DNA from: Gammaproteobacteria bacterium
Lineage (GTDB): Bacteria; Pseudomonadota; Gammaproteobacteria; DSM-19610
Reading direction: 5' to 3'
DNA length: 39,622 bases
Assembly: GCA_011374975.1 (NCBI GenBank)
Contig: DRNU01000152.1
Coordinates: 1-39,622 of the forward strand
A program made the translations under genes and the position numbers. The notes beneath the pieces were generated by a model, which saw only the letters and a program-made list of their open reading frames with translations, did no database searches and was not told the origin of the DNA. How positions within the stretch are numbered: position 1 is the first letter of the stretch; each line of letters starts with the position of its first letter. Of the stretch, positions 1 through 8,863 are shown piece by piece.

Positions 1-392
1 AAGCTTTGATCGGGAAAGGGCAGCTCCTCGGCGTTGGCCTGCACGAAACTGACATTGCCGGTAATGCCGTGGTCCAGCAGCCGTTCGCGCCCCACGCTCA
101 ACATGGAGCCGTTGATGTCGCCGATGACGACTTCGCCTTCCGGCCCCACCAGGCGTGACAGGCGTTCCGCCAGGTCACCGGTGCCGCCGGCCAGGTCGAG
201 GATGGTCTGGCCGCGGCGCGCACCGCTCTGCTCGATAGCAAAGCGCTTCCACAGGCGGTGTATGCCGAACGACATAACATCGTTCATCAGGTCATAGTTG
301 TCGGCGACCGAGTCGAACACCCCGGCGACGCGTTCCTGCTTCTTGTCCCAGGCGACCTGTTCGAAACCGAAGTGTGTGGTTTTGTCAGCCAT
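1..392 (-). CDS. ubiE: UbiE, ubiquinone/menaquinone C-methyltransferase (3' end outside window)
   Basis: This SAM-dependent methyltransferase methylates the benzoquinone ring during ubiquinone (and, where made, menaquinone) synthesis. Only the first 130 codons lie in the window; the rest runs past base 1. The start is ATG at 390-392 and the N-terminus begins [13 protein letters not shown], typical of the family. The SAM-binding glycine motif [10 protein letters not shown] and the following acidic segment ([10 protein letters not shown]) are readable. The gene starts 7 bases after the DUF971 stop, so it is the distal gene of the hslV-hslU-DUF971-ubiE run seen in other gammaproteobacteria, where ubiJ and ubiB usually follow. 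Family assignment is firm; an intact C-terminus cannot be confirmed. Confidence 0.95.
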   Translation of the reverse strand, partial: MADKTTHFGFEQVAWDKKQERVAGVFDSVADNYDLMNDVMSFGIHRLWKRFAIEQSGARRGQTILDLAGGTGDLAERLSRLVGPEGEVVIGDINGSMLSVGRERLLDHGITGNVSFVQANAEELPFPDQS

Positions 393-399
393 GCGCCGG

Positions 400-786
400 C
401 TACTTGTTGCCGAGTTGTGAATGCGGAGCGCCGGCTTCTTTCAGGCGTGCCAGGTATTCCTGCCAGTTACTGTCCCGGTTGGCGCCCAGCTTGTACAGCG
501 TCTCCCATGAGTAGATGCCGGTGTTGTGATCGTCATCGAAATAGATCTGTATGGCGTAGTTACCGACCGGTTCGATGGCCTTGATGTTGACGTCTTCCTT
601 GTCCACCTGCAGGATGCCCTCGCCCGGGCCGTGGCCCTGTACTTCGGCGGACGGCGAATGTACGCGCAGGTATTCGCAACTCATTTCGAAATGTGCGCCG
701 TCATCGAAGCTGATTTCCAGCATGCGGGATTTCTGGTGCAGGTTGATCTCGGTGGGATGCGGATGTGTTTTCTGTGCTTGTGCCAT
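400..786 (-). CDS. DUF971 (GBBH-like N-terminal domain) protein
   Basis: A 128-residue conserved protein of the DUF971 family, related to the N-terminal domain of gamma-butyrobetaine hydroxylase. The fold is typified by the segments [22 protein letters not shown] and [22 protein letters not shown] hydroxylase catalytic domain is absent, so it is not itself an oxygenase. No specific reaction is established; some relatives are linked to iron-sulfur protein biogenesis, but nothing here proves that. It sits 18 bases downstream of hslU and 7 bases upstream of ubiE on the same strand, an arrangement conserved in many gammaproteobacteria, which suggests co-transcription. The start is ATG at 784-786. 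Confidence 0.9.
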   Translation of the reverse strand: MAQAQKTHPHPTEINLHQKSRMLEISFDDGAHFEMSCEYLRVHSPSAEVQGHGPGEGILQVDKEDVNIKAIEPVGNYAIQIYFDDDHNTGIYSWETLYKLGANRDSNWQEYLARLKEAGAPHSQLGNK

Positions 787-804
787 GTCAAACCTCGCAG
801 GCGT

Positions 805-2145
805 CTAGAGTATATACCGGCTCAGGTCTTCATCCTGGGCCAGGTCAGATAACTGGGTATTCACGTAGTCGGCATCCACTGTCACCCTGTCACCGGACTG
901 GTCGGCGGCGCTGAAGGAGACCTGCTCAAGCAGGCGTTCCATGACAGTATGCAGGCGGCGTGCGCCGATGTTCTCGGTGCGCTCGTTGATTTCCCAGGCG
1001 ATGCTCGCGATACGCTCGATGCCGTCTTCAGTGAAGTCGAGTTGCAGGCCTTCGGTATTCAACAGCGCGCTGTATTGCTCGGTGAGCGAGGCGTCCGGTT
1101 CGGTCAGAATGCGTACAAATTCCTTCACCCCGAGCGCCTGTAACTCCACGCGGATCGGCATGCGGCCCTGCAGCTCCGGGATCAGGTCGGAGGGTTTGGA
1201 CATGTGGAAGGCGCCGGAGGCGATGAACAGGATATGATCGGTTTTCACCATGCCGTGCTTGGTCGTGACAGTACTGCCTTCCACCAGTGGCAGCAGGTCG
1301 CGCTGCACGCCCTCGCGTGACACGCCCGGGCTGCCACCCTGCTCGCCGTGCTGGGTGACCTTGTCGATTTCGTCGATGAAGACAATGCCGTTTTGTTCAA
1401 CTGAATTCAGCGCACTGAGTTTCAGTTCTTCTTCGTTGATCATCTTGCCGGCTTCTTCATCGCTCAGCGCTTTCATGGCATCGGCGATGCGCAGCTTGCG
1501 GGTCTTGGTGCGCCCGCTGCCGAAATTCTGGAACATGCCCTGTAACTGGCTGGTCATTTCTTCCATGCCGGGCGGCGCCATGATCTCAACGCCGACCGGG
1601 GCGGCGCTGACTTCGATTTCGATTTCCCTGTCGTCGAGTTTGCCCTCGCGCAGCATCTTGCGGAATTTCTGTCGGGTGTCGCTGTTATCCGTGTCCGCTT
1701 CCGGCTCGGCGTTGAAGCCCACACTGCGCGGTTTCGGCAGCAGTACGTCGAGGATGCGTTCCTCGGCGGCGTCTTCGGCGCGGTTGCGTACCCGGGCCAT
1801 TTCATGTTCACGCGCCATTTTGATGCCGACGTCGGCGAGATCGCGGATGATGGATTCCACGTCACGGCCGACATAACCGACTTCGGTAAACTTGGTGGCT
1901 TCCACTTTGATAAAGGGCGCATGGGCGAGCTTTGCCAGGCGTCGTGCGATTTCGGTCTTGCCCACCCCGGTGGGACCGATCATGAGGATATTCTTGGGCG
2001 TGATTTCGCCACGCAGCGGCTCATCCACCTGCTGCCGGCGCCAGCGGTTGCGCAGCGCAATGGCGACGGCGCGCTTGGCGTCGTCCTGGCCGATGATGTG
2101 TTTGTCCAGTTCCTGGACAATTTCGCGTGGGGTCATTTCGGACAT
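805..2145 (-). CDS. hslU: HslU, ATPase subunit of the HslVU protease
   Basis: This 446-residue AAA+ unfoldase forms hexamers that cap HslV and feed unfolded substrates into it in the cytoplasm. Visible hallmarks are Walker A GPTGVGKT at residues 57-64, the pore loop GYVG at 90-93, an inserted I-domain at about 110-240, Walker B FIDEID at 256-261, and the C-terminal tail ending DLSRYIL, which docks into HslV. Length is normal for the family (E. coli about 443). The start is ATG at 2143-2145, 42 bases after the hslV stop. The hslV-hslU order and close spacing indicate one operon and equal supply of the partners. Confidence 0.98.
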   Translation of the reverse strand: MSEMTPREIVQELDKHIIGQDDAKRAVAIALRNRWRRQQVDEPLRGEITPKNILMIGPTGVGKTEIARRLAKLAHAPFIKVEATKFTEVGYVGRDVESIIRDLADVGIKMAREHEMARVRNRAEDAAEERILDVLLPKPRSVGFNAEPEADTDNSDTRQKFRKMLREGKLDDREIEIEVSAAPVGVEIMAPPGMEEMTSQLQGMFQNFGSGRTKTRKLRIADAMKALSDEEAGKMINEEELKLSALNSVEQNGIVFIDEIDKVTQHGEQGGSPGVSREGVQRDLLPLVEGSTVTTKHGMVKTDHILFIASGAFHMSKPSDLIPELQGRMPIRVELQALGVKEFVRILTEPDASLTEQYSALLNTEGLQLDFTEDGIERIASIAWEINERTENIGARRLHTVMERLLEQVSFSAADQSGDRVTVDADYVNTQLSDLAQDEDLSRYIL

Positions 2146-2187
2146 AAGCGTATTCAGTCTATCCGTTAGCCGGTGCCGGGCGTGTCT

Positions 2188-2727
2188 TCAACACTCCAGC
2201 TCTTCCAGGGTCAGGTTGTTGTTGGTGTAGACACAAATGCTGGCAGCGATCTGCAGACCCTTTTCAACGATGCCGCGTGCATCCATCTCCGTGGTGTCGA
2301 GCATGGCGCGCGCCGCCGCCTGGGCGAACGGGCCGCCCGAACCGATGGCCATCAGGCAGTCTTCCGGCTCGATGACATCGCCGTTGCCGGTGATAATCAG
2401 CGAGCTTTCCCGGTCCGCCACCACCAGCAGGGCCTCCAGGCGGCGCAGCATGCGGTCGGTGCGCCAGTCCTTGGCCAGTTCCACCGCCGAGCGCACCAGG
2501 TGGCCCTGGTGTTTTTCCAGCTTGGCCTCGAAACGCTCGAACAGGGTGAAGGCGTCGGCGGTGCCACCCGCGAAACCGGCCAGTACCTTGCCGTGGTACA
2601 GGGTGCGCACCTTGCGCGCATTACCCTTCATCACCGTATTGCCCATCGATACCTGCCCGTCGCCGCCGACCACGACGTGGCCATTGCGTCGCACGGAAAG
2701 AATGGTTGTACCTCGATACTGTTCCAC
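2188..2727 (-). CDS. hslV: HslV, peptidase subunit of the HslVU protease
   Basis: A 179-residue proteasome-beta-like threonine peptidase forming the double hexameric core of HslVU. It contains [45 protein letters not shown] and [15 protein letters not shown], all diagnostic. The start is GTG at 2725-2727. The catalytic Thr follows a six-residue leader MEQYRG, so maturation must remove a short propeptide by Gly-Thr cleavage rather than only the initiator Met, as in E. coli HslV (MTTI...). A TACAAT -10-like element lies at 2760-2765 (minus strand), but the -35 is poor and I see no clear heat-shock sigma-32 promoter. The xerC gene lies upstream with an 86-base gap, so read-through from xerC is also possible. 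Confidence 0.97.
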   Translation of the reverse strand: MEQYRGTTILSVRRNGHVVVGGDGQVSMGNTVMKGNARKVRTLYHGKVLAGFAGGTADAFTLFERFEAKLEKHQGHLVRSAVELAKDWRTDRMLRRLEALLVVADRESSLIITGNGDVIEPEDCLMAIGSGGPFAQAAARAMLDTTEMDARGIVEKGLQIAASICVYTNNNLTLEELEC

Positions 2728-2813
2728 ACCAAACCCGGGATTATCTGAAAGGGCCTGAAATTGTACACCAAGACGGTACCGGGAAGCAGGCTAAAACCCG
2801 CGGGCTGAGGCGG

Positions 2814-3725
2814 TTAGCTGCCTTTGCCGGGTTTTCGTGCGCGTGGATGGGCCTTGTCGTAGACCCGTGCCAGGCTCTGGAAATCGAGGTGGGTGTAGAT
2901 CTGGGTGGTGCTCAGGTTGGCGTGACCGAGCAATTCCTGCACGGCGCGCAGGTCACCGCTGGATTCCAGCACGTGGGTGGCAAAGGAATGGCGCAGCATG
3001 TGCGGGTGCAGCCGGCTGTCCAGGCCCTGTTGCAGGGCCCAGCGGCGCATGCGCTGCTGCACACTGCGCGCGCCAAGGCGTTTGCCGCTGCGGTTGATAA
3101 ACAGCGCCGTTTCGCCATCGGCACAGTGCAGGGCGCGGGTTTTCAGCCAGTTACGCAGTACTTCCAGCGCGGTACGCCCGACCGGCACCACGCGCGTCTT
3201 GCTGCCCTTGCCGAGCACCCGCACCTGGCCCTGCTGCAGGTCGAGCTGTTGCAGGTCGAGGCCGACCAGCTCGGCGAGGCGCAGGCCGGAGGAATACATC
3301 AGTTCCATCATGGCCAGGTCGCGCTGGCCCAGCCAGTCGCCGGGTTTGCCGTTCAGCAGGCGTTGCACGCGGTCGACATCGAGGCTGTGCGGCAGCCGGC
3401 GGGGTGTTTTGGGTGCGCGAATGTCCTGCGCCGGGTTGCCGGCCAGCACCCCCTCGCGGATCAGGTAGCGGCAGAAGCTGCGCAGTGCCGACAGCCGGCG
3501 CTGGATACTGCTGCCGCCCAGCCCCTGCCGGTGCTGTTGGGCGGCGAAGGCGCGCACCTGCTGCGGGTGCAGTTCCGACCAGCGTTCGATGCCCTGTTCG
3601 TCACAGAAACGTACGGCGGATTCGAGGTCGCGCCGGTAGCTGCTCAGGGTGTGTGGCGACAGGCGCCGCTCATCGCGCAGGTGGCTGGCAAAGTCGTCCA
3701 GGCGAGCCAGTTCGCGCTGTTGCAC
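2814..3725 (-). CDS. xerC: XerC, site-specific tyrosine recombinase
   Basis: A 303-residue tyrosine recombinase that, with XerD, resolves chromosome dimers at dif. The N-terminal SAM-like DNA-binding domain spans about 1-90. The catalytic set is complete: R149 (SSGLRL), K173 (GKGSKTR), H242 and R245 (HPHMLRH), H268 (LLGHAN) and nucleophile Y277 (TQIYTH). The start is GTG at 3723-3725, two bases after the DUF484 stop, so translation is probably coupled. The dapF-DUF484-xerC order is the same as in E. coli and Pseudomonas, which supports XerC rather than XerD or an integron or phage integrase. Nothing suggests mobility. Confidence 0.95.
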   Translation of the reverse strand: MQQRELARLDDFASHLRDERRLSPHTLSSYRRDLESAVRFCDEQGIERWSELHPQQVRAFAAQQHRQGLGGSSIQRRLSALRSFCRYLIREGVLAGNPAQDIRAPKTPRRLPHSLDVDRVQRLLNGKPGDWLGQRDLAMMELMYSSGLRLAELVGLDLQQLDLQQGQVRVLGKGSKTRVVPVGRTALEVLRNWLKTRALHCADGETALFINRSGKRLGARSVQQRMRRWALQQGLDSRLHPHMLRHSFATHVLESSGDLRAVQELLGHANLSTTQIYTHLDFQSLARVYDKAHPRARKPGKGS

Positions 3726-3727
3726 GA

Positions 3728-4432
3728 TTACTTGCTGTCGTGTTTCTGCAGCAGGCGCACCATCAGTTCGCCGAGGTGGCTGAGGAACAGGGTGCCCATC
3801 CCGGGATGGAAGCGGTTCACCTCACGGCTGCCGATGGTGAGCAGGCCGGCGCAGGCGTGTTCGCCAAGCGGAATGACAGCGGCGGACTCGATGGCGGCGG
3901 CCTGTTCCTGGAACAGGAAGTCCAGTTGTTCCTGGCGCAGGCGGCCGCACTGCGGCTTGCTTTCGCCAATCGGTGTGGGGAACAGTTCCCTGACGCTGTC
4001 ATCGATAACCAGTTCGGCGGCACCGGTCTCGCGTTGCCGGGTTTCATCCAGGCCGGGCAGGTGCAGGTTAATCGTGTCGGCGTTGAATTCGTTGCGCAGG
4101 TGGGTTTCCAGTGTGTCCAGCAGTTCGATCAGCGAACCGGCACGCAGCAGGTCAAGGGTCATCTGGTGCATGCGTTCATTGAGACGGTCATTGTCGCGCG
4201 CCACGTCGACCAGCTCCAGCAGCTTGTTTTTCAGGCCCTGGTTCTGTTCGCGCAACAGTTGCACCTGGCGCTCGATCAGGGAAACGGCAGTCCCGCTGGG
4301 ATGCGGCAGTTGCAGTTCTGTGAGCAGCTCGGGGTGCTGGTCAAAAAAATCCGGATGTTGTTTCAGAAATGCGGAGACCTGTCCGGCATCGGTTTCCCGG
4401 GCACGGGGTTCGGCATTGGCTGTGCTTGTCAT
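3728..4432 (-). CDS. DUF484 protein, GAF-like
   Basis: A 234-residue DUF484 protein of the family found between dapF and xerC in many Proteobacteria. The N-terminus contains the family signature [19 protein letters not shown] (about residues 19-37), then a predicted coiled coil (about 50-90), then a GAF-like domain with the [41 protein letters not shown] region. The start ATG overlaps the dapF stop by four bases (ATGA), indicating translational coupling. The biochemical role is unknown; the conserved position suggests a link to cell envelope or chromosome maintenance, but that is only contextual. Confidence 0.92.
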   Translation of the reverse strand: MTSTANAEPRARETDAGQVSAFLKQHPDFFDQHPELLTELQLPHPSGTAVSLIERQVQLLREQNQGLKNKLLELVDVARDNDRLNERMHQMTLDLLRAGSLIELLDTLETHLRNEFNADTINLHLPGLDETRQRETGAAELVIDDSVRELFPTPIGESKPQCGRLRQEQLDFLFQEQAAAIESAAVIPLGEHACAGLLTIGSREVNRFHPGMGTLFLSHLGELMVRLLQKHDSK

Positions 4433-5259
4433 AGTTGTATTTTACCCTCAAAAACAAATGTGGCTGGACCCGTCATCAGCACTGGCTGACCTTCGCCTGC
4501 CCAGCTTACCACAAGATCTCCGCCGCGCAGTTCGACGCTGACGGTTTCATCCAGCTGGCCCTGCAGGCGGCCGACCACCACGGCTGCACAGGCACCTGAA
4601 CCGCAGGCCAGCGTTTCACCGACACCGCGTTCGAAAACGCGCAGGCGGATGCGGTCACGCGCGACAACTTCCATGAAGCCGACGTTGACGCGGTTGGGGA
4701 AGCGCGGGTGTGCTTCCAGCTGCGGCCCGAGTTTTGTCACGGGTGCTGAATCGGCATGCGGTACCTGGAGCACCGCGTGCGGGTTGCCCATGGAGACGGC
4801 GCCGAGTTCGACGGTCTCGCCTGCGACAGACAGCGCGTAGCGTGTCGCACGTACCGTTGCCTGGAACGGGATCTGTTCCGGTTCCAGGCGTGGTGCACCC
4901 ATGTCGACAGTGATGCTCTCGTCGTCCTCGACGATCAGCTCGATGCGCCCCGCCGGGGTCTGTACCGGGATACGGTCGGAATCGGTCAGGCCCCTGTCGC
5001 GTACGAAGCGGGCAAAACAGCGCGCGCCGTTACCGCACTGTTCCACTTCCGTGCCGTTGGCATTGAAAATACGGTAGCGGAATTCAGCGTCGGGGCTGTC
5101 GGACTTTTCCACCAGCAACAGCTGGTCGCAACCGACACCCATGCGGCGGTCGGCGAGGTGGCGAATCTGTTCAGTACTCAGTTCAATCGGCTGGCTGAAG
5201 GCGTCGATGACCACGAAGTCATTCCCCAGGCCGTGCATTTTGCTGAAAGCCAGTTCCAT
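4429..5259 (-). CDS. dapF: DapF, diaminopimelate epimerase
   Basis: This enzyme converts LL- to meso-diaminopimelate, used for peptidoglycan and, after LysA, lysine. The 276-residue length is standard. The two catalytic cysteines are C75 in QCGNGARC and C219 in LACGSGACA, and the N-terminal KMHGLGNDF motif is intact. The start is ATG at 5257-5259. In relatives lysA lies directly upstream; here a methyltransferase and a convergent HExxH gene (5380-6558) intervene, so dapF needs its own promoter in or near the 120 bases between it and the HExxH gene. Downstream it overlaps DUF484 by four bases. Confidence 0.97.
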   Translation of the reverse strand: MELAFSKMHGLGNDFVVIDAFSQPIELSTEQIRHLADRRMGVGCDQLLLVEKSDSPDAEFRYRIFNANGTEVEQCGNGARCFARFVRDRGLTDSDRIPVQTPAGRIELIVEDDESITVDMGAPRLEPEQIPFQATVRATRYALSVAGETVELGAVSMGNPHAVLQVPHADSAPVTKLGPQLEAHPRFPNRVNVGFMEVVARDRIRLRVFERGVGETLACGSGACAAVVVGRLQGQLDETVSVELRGGDLVVSWAGEGQPVLMTGPATFVFEGKIQL

Positions 5260-5379
5260 GCGTGAAGGTTACGGGGTGAACGGTAATTTGCAAGCGCCGC
5301 GCAAGCCGACCAGAATTCACACCATGAGAAAAAGTTGCCACGTATCTGCCTGCCGGCGTGTGGCCGGGCAAGGCTGCAC

Positions 5380-5904
5380 ATGAGTACTGCCCGCGCCGGG
5401 GCCTTGCCGGATGTGCTGCGCATGCGGCAACTGGGAGTGCCCGCCATGGCCGGGCTGCTGGCGCATTACGGCCTGGTCTGCGAGGCGGTTGCGGACGGGG
5501 TGGCGATTCCCGGCAGTTTCTGGGGTGACGAAGAGGCCGGCCTGATCGGCAGGCGCCTGCTGGTACGTGGCGATACGCCGGTGCACTCCGCCCTGCACGA
5601 AGCCTGTCACTGCATCTGTATGACACCGGCGCGACGCGCCGGCCTGCATACCGACGCCGGCGGCGACTATGATGAAGAAAACGCGGTCTGCTACCTGCAA
5701 ATTCTGCTGGCGGACCAGCTGCCCGGGGTCGGCCGCGAGCGCCTGATGCGCGATATGGATGCCTGGGGCTACAGTTTCCGGCTGGGGTCTACCGCTGCCT
5801 GGTTTGAGGGCGATGCCGATGACGCCCTGCAATGGTTGCTGCTGCGCGGACTGGTCAATGACGACGGGCAACCGGTCTGGCGACTGCGTGACAGTGAACT
5901 ATAA
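5380..5904 (+). CDS. Uncharacterised protein with HExxH metallopeptidase-like motif
   Basis: I do not recognise a named family. The frame is open from a TTG at 5335, but the ATG at 5380 (after a short AAGG about 8 bases upstream) is the better start, giving 174 residues. The protein contains H73-E74-A-C-H77 (sequence SALHEACHCIC), matching the HExxH zinc-binding helix of metallopeptidases, and 22-23 residues later DYDEENAVCYLQILLAD, whose Glu99/Glu100 could be the third ligand as in gluzincins. No signal peptide or membrane segment is obvious, and there are several cysteines (C76, C78, C80, C104). It sits on the opposite strand to the flanking lysine genes and its last 6 bases overlap the 3' end of the convergent methyltransferase. 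A zinc-dependent hydrolase is plausible but unproven. Confidence 0.7.
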   Translation: MSTARAGALPDVLRMRQLGVPAMAGLLAHYGLVCEAVADGVAIPGSFWGDEEAGLIGRRLLVRGDTPVHSALHEACHCICMTPARRAGLHTDAGGDYDEENAVCYLQILLADQLPGVGRERLMRDMDAWGYSFRLGSTAAWFEGDADDALQWLLLRGLVNDDGQPVWRLRDSEL

Positions 5905-6558
5905 GCGGCCGTGGACGATGAAATGGCGGTCGCTGACAACCTCGACCTGTAGCTGTTCGAGCCCCTGTTGGGCGAGCTGCGCGCGGACCTCATCCGGCCG
6001 GTAGGCTGCCAGCAGCGAGTTATAGAAATCCTGTCGCAGAACCTCCGGCTCGTCGGCCGCGTAAGTCTGTTGAAGATGTGCGGCCTGTTCCAGGCTGTCA
6101 GGGCGCATCAGGTCCATGATGAATACGCCTGTGCCGGGACGGCCATGCGCGGTGCAGGCCTGCCACAGCACTGCGGGGTCAGCGAGGTGATGCAGCAGGC
6201 TGTTGGACATGATGAACGCGTAGTGCCGGCGCGGCAGTTGCGCCTCCGGCAGGTAGCCGTGGAAATACTCGATACAACTATCCAGCCCCTGCGCCACGGT
6301 TTCGCTGCGTGCCAGAGTCAGCATAGCCTCGGCGGCATCGACGGCGTGGATATGGCAGTCCGGAAAGCGGCGCGCAAAGCGCCTGCAGATATCGCCCGGG
6401 CCGCAGCCGAGATCCAGCACATGACCGGGTGCTGTGATGCCACCGTGTTGTTCGAGCAGTTCGATGAAATGGTTGTGCGGTTCGCTGAAATCAGCCTGTG
6501 CATAGGCCTGCGCCTGCGCCGGATCGTCCATGAGTTCCGCTTCGGGGGTGCGCTGCAC
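5899..6558 (-). CDS. Class I SAM-dependent methyltransferase
   Basis: A 219-residue Rossmann-fold methyltransferase. Motif I is VLDLGCGPGDICRRFA (about residues 46-61), the acidic residue closing the adenosine site is in IHAVDAAEAML, and the motif IV region reads FIMSNSLLHHLADP. The substrate cannot be read from the sequence; it resembles the small-molecule UbiE/CmoA-like methyltransferase superfamily without specific diagnostic residues. It lies 10 bases downstream of lysA on the same strand, so it is probably the last gene of an lptM-lysA-methyltransferase unit. Its 3' end overlaps the convergent HExxH gene by 6 bases. Confidence 0.85.
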   Translation of the reverse strand: MQRTPEAELMDDPAQAQAYAQADFSEPHNHFIELLEQHGGITAPGHVLDLGCGPGDICRRFARRFPDCHIHAVDAAEAMLTLARSETVAQGLDSCIEYFHGYLPEAQLPRRHYAFIMSNSLLHHLADPAVLWQACTAHGRPGTGVFIMDLMRPDSLEQAAHLQQTYAADEPEVLRQDFYNSLLAAYRPDEVRAQLAQQGLEQLQVEVVSDRHFIVHGRL

Positions 6559-6568
6559 GGCGAATGAC

Positions 6569-7816
6569 CTAGAGTGCCGGGATAATTTCGTTTTCGAACA
6601 GGTCGGTTACGCGTTCGCGGGCACGAATCAGGTGTGCCGTGTCGCCGTCCACCAGGATCTCCGCCGCACGCGGGCGGCTGTTGTAGTTGGAGCTCATGGT
6701 AAAGCCGTAGGCCCCGGCGGAACGCACCGCGAGCAGGTCGCCCTGCCGGATCGCCAGCGCCCGGTTTTTGCCGAGAAAATCACCGGTTTCACAGACCGGG
6801 CCGACCACGTCCCAGTGGCGCGCCTCGTCCTGGCGTGGAATAACGGGGACAATGTCCTGCCAGGCGGCGTACAGCGCGGGCCGGATCAGGTCGTTCATGG
6901 CCGCATCGACAATGGCGAAATTCCGTTCTTCGCTTTCCTTGAGATACAGCACCTCGGTGACCAGGATTCCCGCGTTGGCGGCGATGGCGCGCCCCGGTTC
7001 AATAAGAATTTCCCGGCCGCTGCCGGCCAGTCGCGCCAGTAGCGGGCGCACATACTGCCCGGGTGAGGGCGGATGCTCATCCTGGTACTGCACGCCGAGC
7101 CCGCCGCCCAGGTCGAGGTGGTGAATGGCGATACCCTGCGCCTCCAGGCGCTCGACCAGTTCCAGCACCCGGTCCAGCGCATCGACAAAGGGTGCGATTT
7201 CGGTGAGCTGGGAGCCGATGTGGCAGTCCATGCCGGTGACCTGCAGGCTACTGGCATCCGCCGCCTGCCGGTAGCAGTCCAGCGCGCTGTCGACCGCGAT
7301 GCCGAACTTGTTTTCACGCAGGCCGGTGGAAATATAGGGGTGCGTGTTGGCGTCCACGTCCGGGTTGATGCGTAATGACACCGGCGCGACCACGCCGTGG
7401 GCGCGCGCCACGCTGTCCAGCTGTGTCAGCTCGGCCCCGGATTCCACGTTGAAACAACGGATGCCGGCTTCCAGCGCCTGTTCCATCTCCGCCACGGTCT
7501 TGCCGACACCGGAAAAAATGACCTTTGCCGGGTCGCCGCCGGCGCGCAACACGCGCGCCAGTTCGCCGCCGGAAACAATGTCGAAGCCCGAGCCCAGCCG
7601 TGCCAGCAATGCCAGTACCGCGAGGTTGGAGTTGGCCTTGACGGCATAGCACACCAGGTGCGGATGATCGCCCAGCGCGGCATCGAAGGCGCTCCAGTGG
7701 CGTTCCAGCGTGGCACGTGAATACACGTACAGCGGTGTGCCGTGTTCGGCGGCCAGCTGCTGTACGTCAACCTGCTCGGCCAGCAGGCGACCGTTCCGAT
7801 AATCGAAAAAATCCAT
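6569..7816 (-). CDS. lysA: LysA, diaminopimelate decarboxylase
   Basis: A PLP enzyme that decarboxylates meso-diaminopimelate to lysine in the last step of the pathway. It is 415 residues from ATG at 7814-7816 (MDFFDYRNG); the frame is open further upstream but that extension overlaps lptM and is not credible. PLP-binding K60 lies in CYAVKANSN, followed by the alanine-racemase-like barrel with HIGSQ, HLDLGGGLG and LIEPGRAIAANAG, and the C-terminal dimer-interface cysteine in CETGDFLG. It follows lptM by 5 bases, the usual lptM-lysA pairing. The usual next gene, dapF, is displaced about 1.3 kb downstream. Confidence 0.97.
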   Translation of the reverse strand: MDFFDYRNGRLLAEQVDVQQLAAEHGTPLYVYSRATLERHWSAFDAALGDHPHLVCYAVKANSNLAVLALLARLGSGFDIVSGGELARVLRAGGDPAKVIFSGVGKTVAEMEQALEAGIRCFNVESGAELTQLDSVARAHGVVAPVSLRINPDVDANTHPYISTGLRENKFGIAVDSALDCYRQAADASSLQVTGMDCHIGSQLTEIAPFVDALDRVLELVERLEAQGIAIHHLDLGGGLGVQYQDEHPPSPGQYVRPLLARLAGSGREILIEPGRAIAANAGILVTEVLYLKESEERNFAIVDAAMNDLIRPALYAAWQDIVPVIPRQDEARHWDVVGPVCETGDFLGKNRALAIRQGDLLAVRSAGAYGFTMSSNYNSRPRAAEILVDGDTAHLIRARERVTDLFENEIIPAL

Positions 7817-7821
7817 GGTTG

Positions 7822-8019
7822 TTAGTTCTTGTCCGGTTCGTCCTGCGCGGCGGGCGGGTTCTGCACAGCGGGCTGCTCCTGCGGCGCAGGTGGGTCCGGC
7901 TGCGCAGGTTGCTCCGGCAGGTACAAGCCGCCTTCCTGTCCGCAGCCGGACAGAATGGCGCCGGTGCCGGCCAGTGCAATGACCAGCCACAGCAGGTAGT
8001 GTGCCCAGCAGGGTTTCAT
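7822..8019 (-). CDS. lptM: LptM (YifL/LppL) small lipoprotein
   Basis: A 65-residue lipoprotein. A hydrophobic signal segment (about residues 8-23) ends in the lipobox LSGC with the lipidated cysteine near residue 26, followed by the family signature GCGQEGGLYLP and a Pro/Ala/Gln-rich tail. In E. coli LptM assists assembly and disulfide maturation of the LptD/E lipopolysaccharide translocon at the outer membrane; the same role is inferred here. It immediately precedes lysA, as in Pseudomonas. The ATG at 8017-8019 has AGGAC just upstream, and a sigma-70-like promoter is visible at 8050-8078. Confidence 0.9.
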   Translation of the reverse strand: MKPCWAHYLLWLVIALAGTGAILSGCGQEGGLYLPEQPAQPDPPAPQEQPAVQNPPAAQDEPDKN

Positions 8020-8049
8020 GGTGGTGTCCTGAATCAGATGTTACGCAGG

Positions 8050-8078
8050 AGTATACGAAGCCCGGCCGCAAAGCCCAA
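8050..8078 (-). promoter_or_regulatory. Probable sigma-70 promoter for lptM-lysA
   Basis: On the minus strand a TATACT -10 hexamer (8050-8055) lies 17 bases from a TTGGGC -35-like hexamer (8073-8078). Spacing is ideal and the -10 has five of six consensus bases, while the -35 is weak. It points toward lptM, whose start is at 8019, leaving a leader of roughly 25 bases. Based on motif reading only. Confidence 0.4.
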
Positions 8079-8151
8079 ATCCGCTGCATCGTGCCAGAGG
8101 GCGGGCGAGCGGGTAATATGGCGCGTTTAACCCCGCGGACAGGAGTGCAAC

Positions 8152-8817
8152 ATGCTGGAGATGCTGGAAATCGAGCCTCGTGAACCGGCCCGCTGTGCGG
8201 TGATCTGGCTGCACGGGCTGGGCGCCAGTGGCGATGATTTTGTACCATTGATCCAGCAATGGGGCCTGGCCGACGAGCTGGGGGTGCGTTTTGTACTGCC
8301 GCATGCCCCGCATCGGCCGGTTACCCTTAATGGTGGCATGGTTATGCGCGCCTGGTACGACCTGTATGACCTGGGTTTCGGGCGCGGGGAAGACAGTGCC
8401 GGCATCGGGCAGGCGCAGCAGCAACTGCTGGAACTGATCGACCGCGAGCGGCAACGTGGAATTCCCGACGCACGTATTCTCCTGGCGGGGTTCTCGCAGG
8501 GCGGCGCCATTGCCCTGTATACCGCGCTGCGTCACCCGCAGCTGCTGGCCGGCGTACTGGTGCTGTCCGGCTACCTGCCGCTGGCGGAGCGGCTGGCGGC
8601 GGAGAAACGCGCCGCTGATTCGCTGCCGATCCGTATTGACCACGGCAGGCAGGACCCGGTGGTCCCGTTCGCGGTGGCACAGGCCACGCGGCAAAAGCTG
8701 GAAGCCGAGGGCTACACGGTGGAATTTCATGCCTATGAAATGGAGCACAGCCTGTGCCCGCCCCAGATTGAAACTTTACGGCACTGGCTTGTCGAACATC
8801 TGGGCGGGGCGGATTGA
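8152..8817 (+). CDS. Alpha/beta hydrolase, carboxylesterase/lysophospholipase family (Abhydrolase_2)
   Basis: A 221-residue cytosolic serine esterase. The catalytic triad is readable: S115 in GFSQGG, D168 in HGRQDPVVP and H199 in MEHSLCP; the oxyanion region is LHGLGASGDDF (about 20-30). Length and motifs match bacterial carboxylesterase II / acyl-protein-thioesterase-like enzymes such as Pseudomonas EstB. The natural substrate is unknown. The ATG at 8152 follows AGGAG with good spacing. It is divergent from lptM and lies 46 bases upstream of the diheme cytochrome gene, so co-transcription is possible but a functional link is not evident. Confidence 0.92.
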   Translation: MLEMLEIEPREPARCAVIWLHGLGASGDDFVPLIQQWGLADELGVRFVLPHAPHRPVTLNGGMVMRAWYDLYDLGFGRGEDSAGIGQAQQQLLELIDRERQRGIPDARILLAGFSQGGAIALYTALRHPQLLAGVLVLSGYLPLAERLAAEKRAADSLPIRIDHGRQDPVVPFAVAQATRQKLEAEGYTVEFHAYEMEHSLCPPQIETLRHWLVEHLGGAD

Positions 8818-8863
8818 TGCATATCAACGACAGGGCTGCGGCCAATCACGGATAATTCAGTAT

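Noticed and set aside
2814-3725. Tyrosine recombinase as sign of an integrated element
   Set aside because: The dapF-DUF484-xerC context and length identify the housekeeping XerC.
2706-4541. Long plus-strand open frame of 611 codons
   Set aside because: It lies opposite hslV, xerC and DUF484, which all have complete family motifs; a shadow of GC-rich codon use.
8456-8863. N-terminal extension of the cytochrome frame
   Set aside because: It overlaps the esterase gene in another frame, and the signal peptide begins at 8864.
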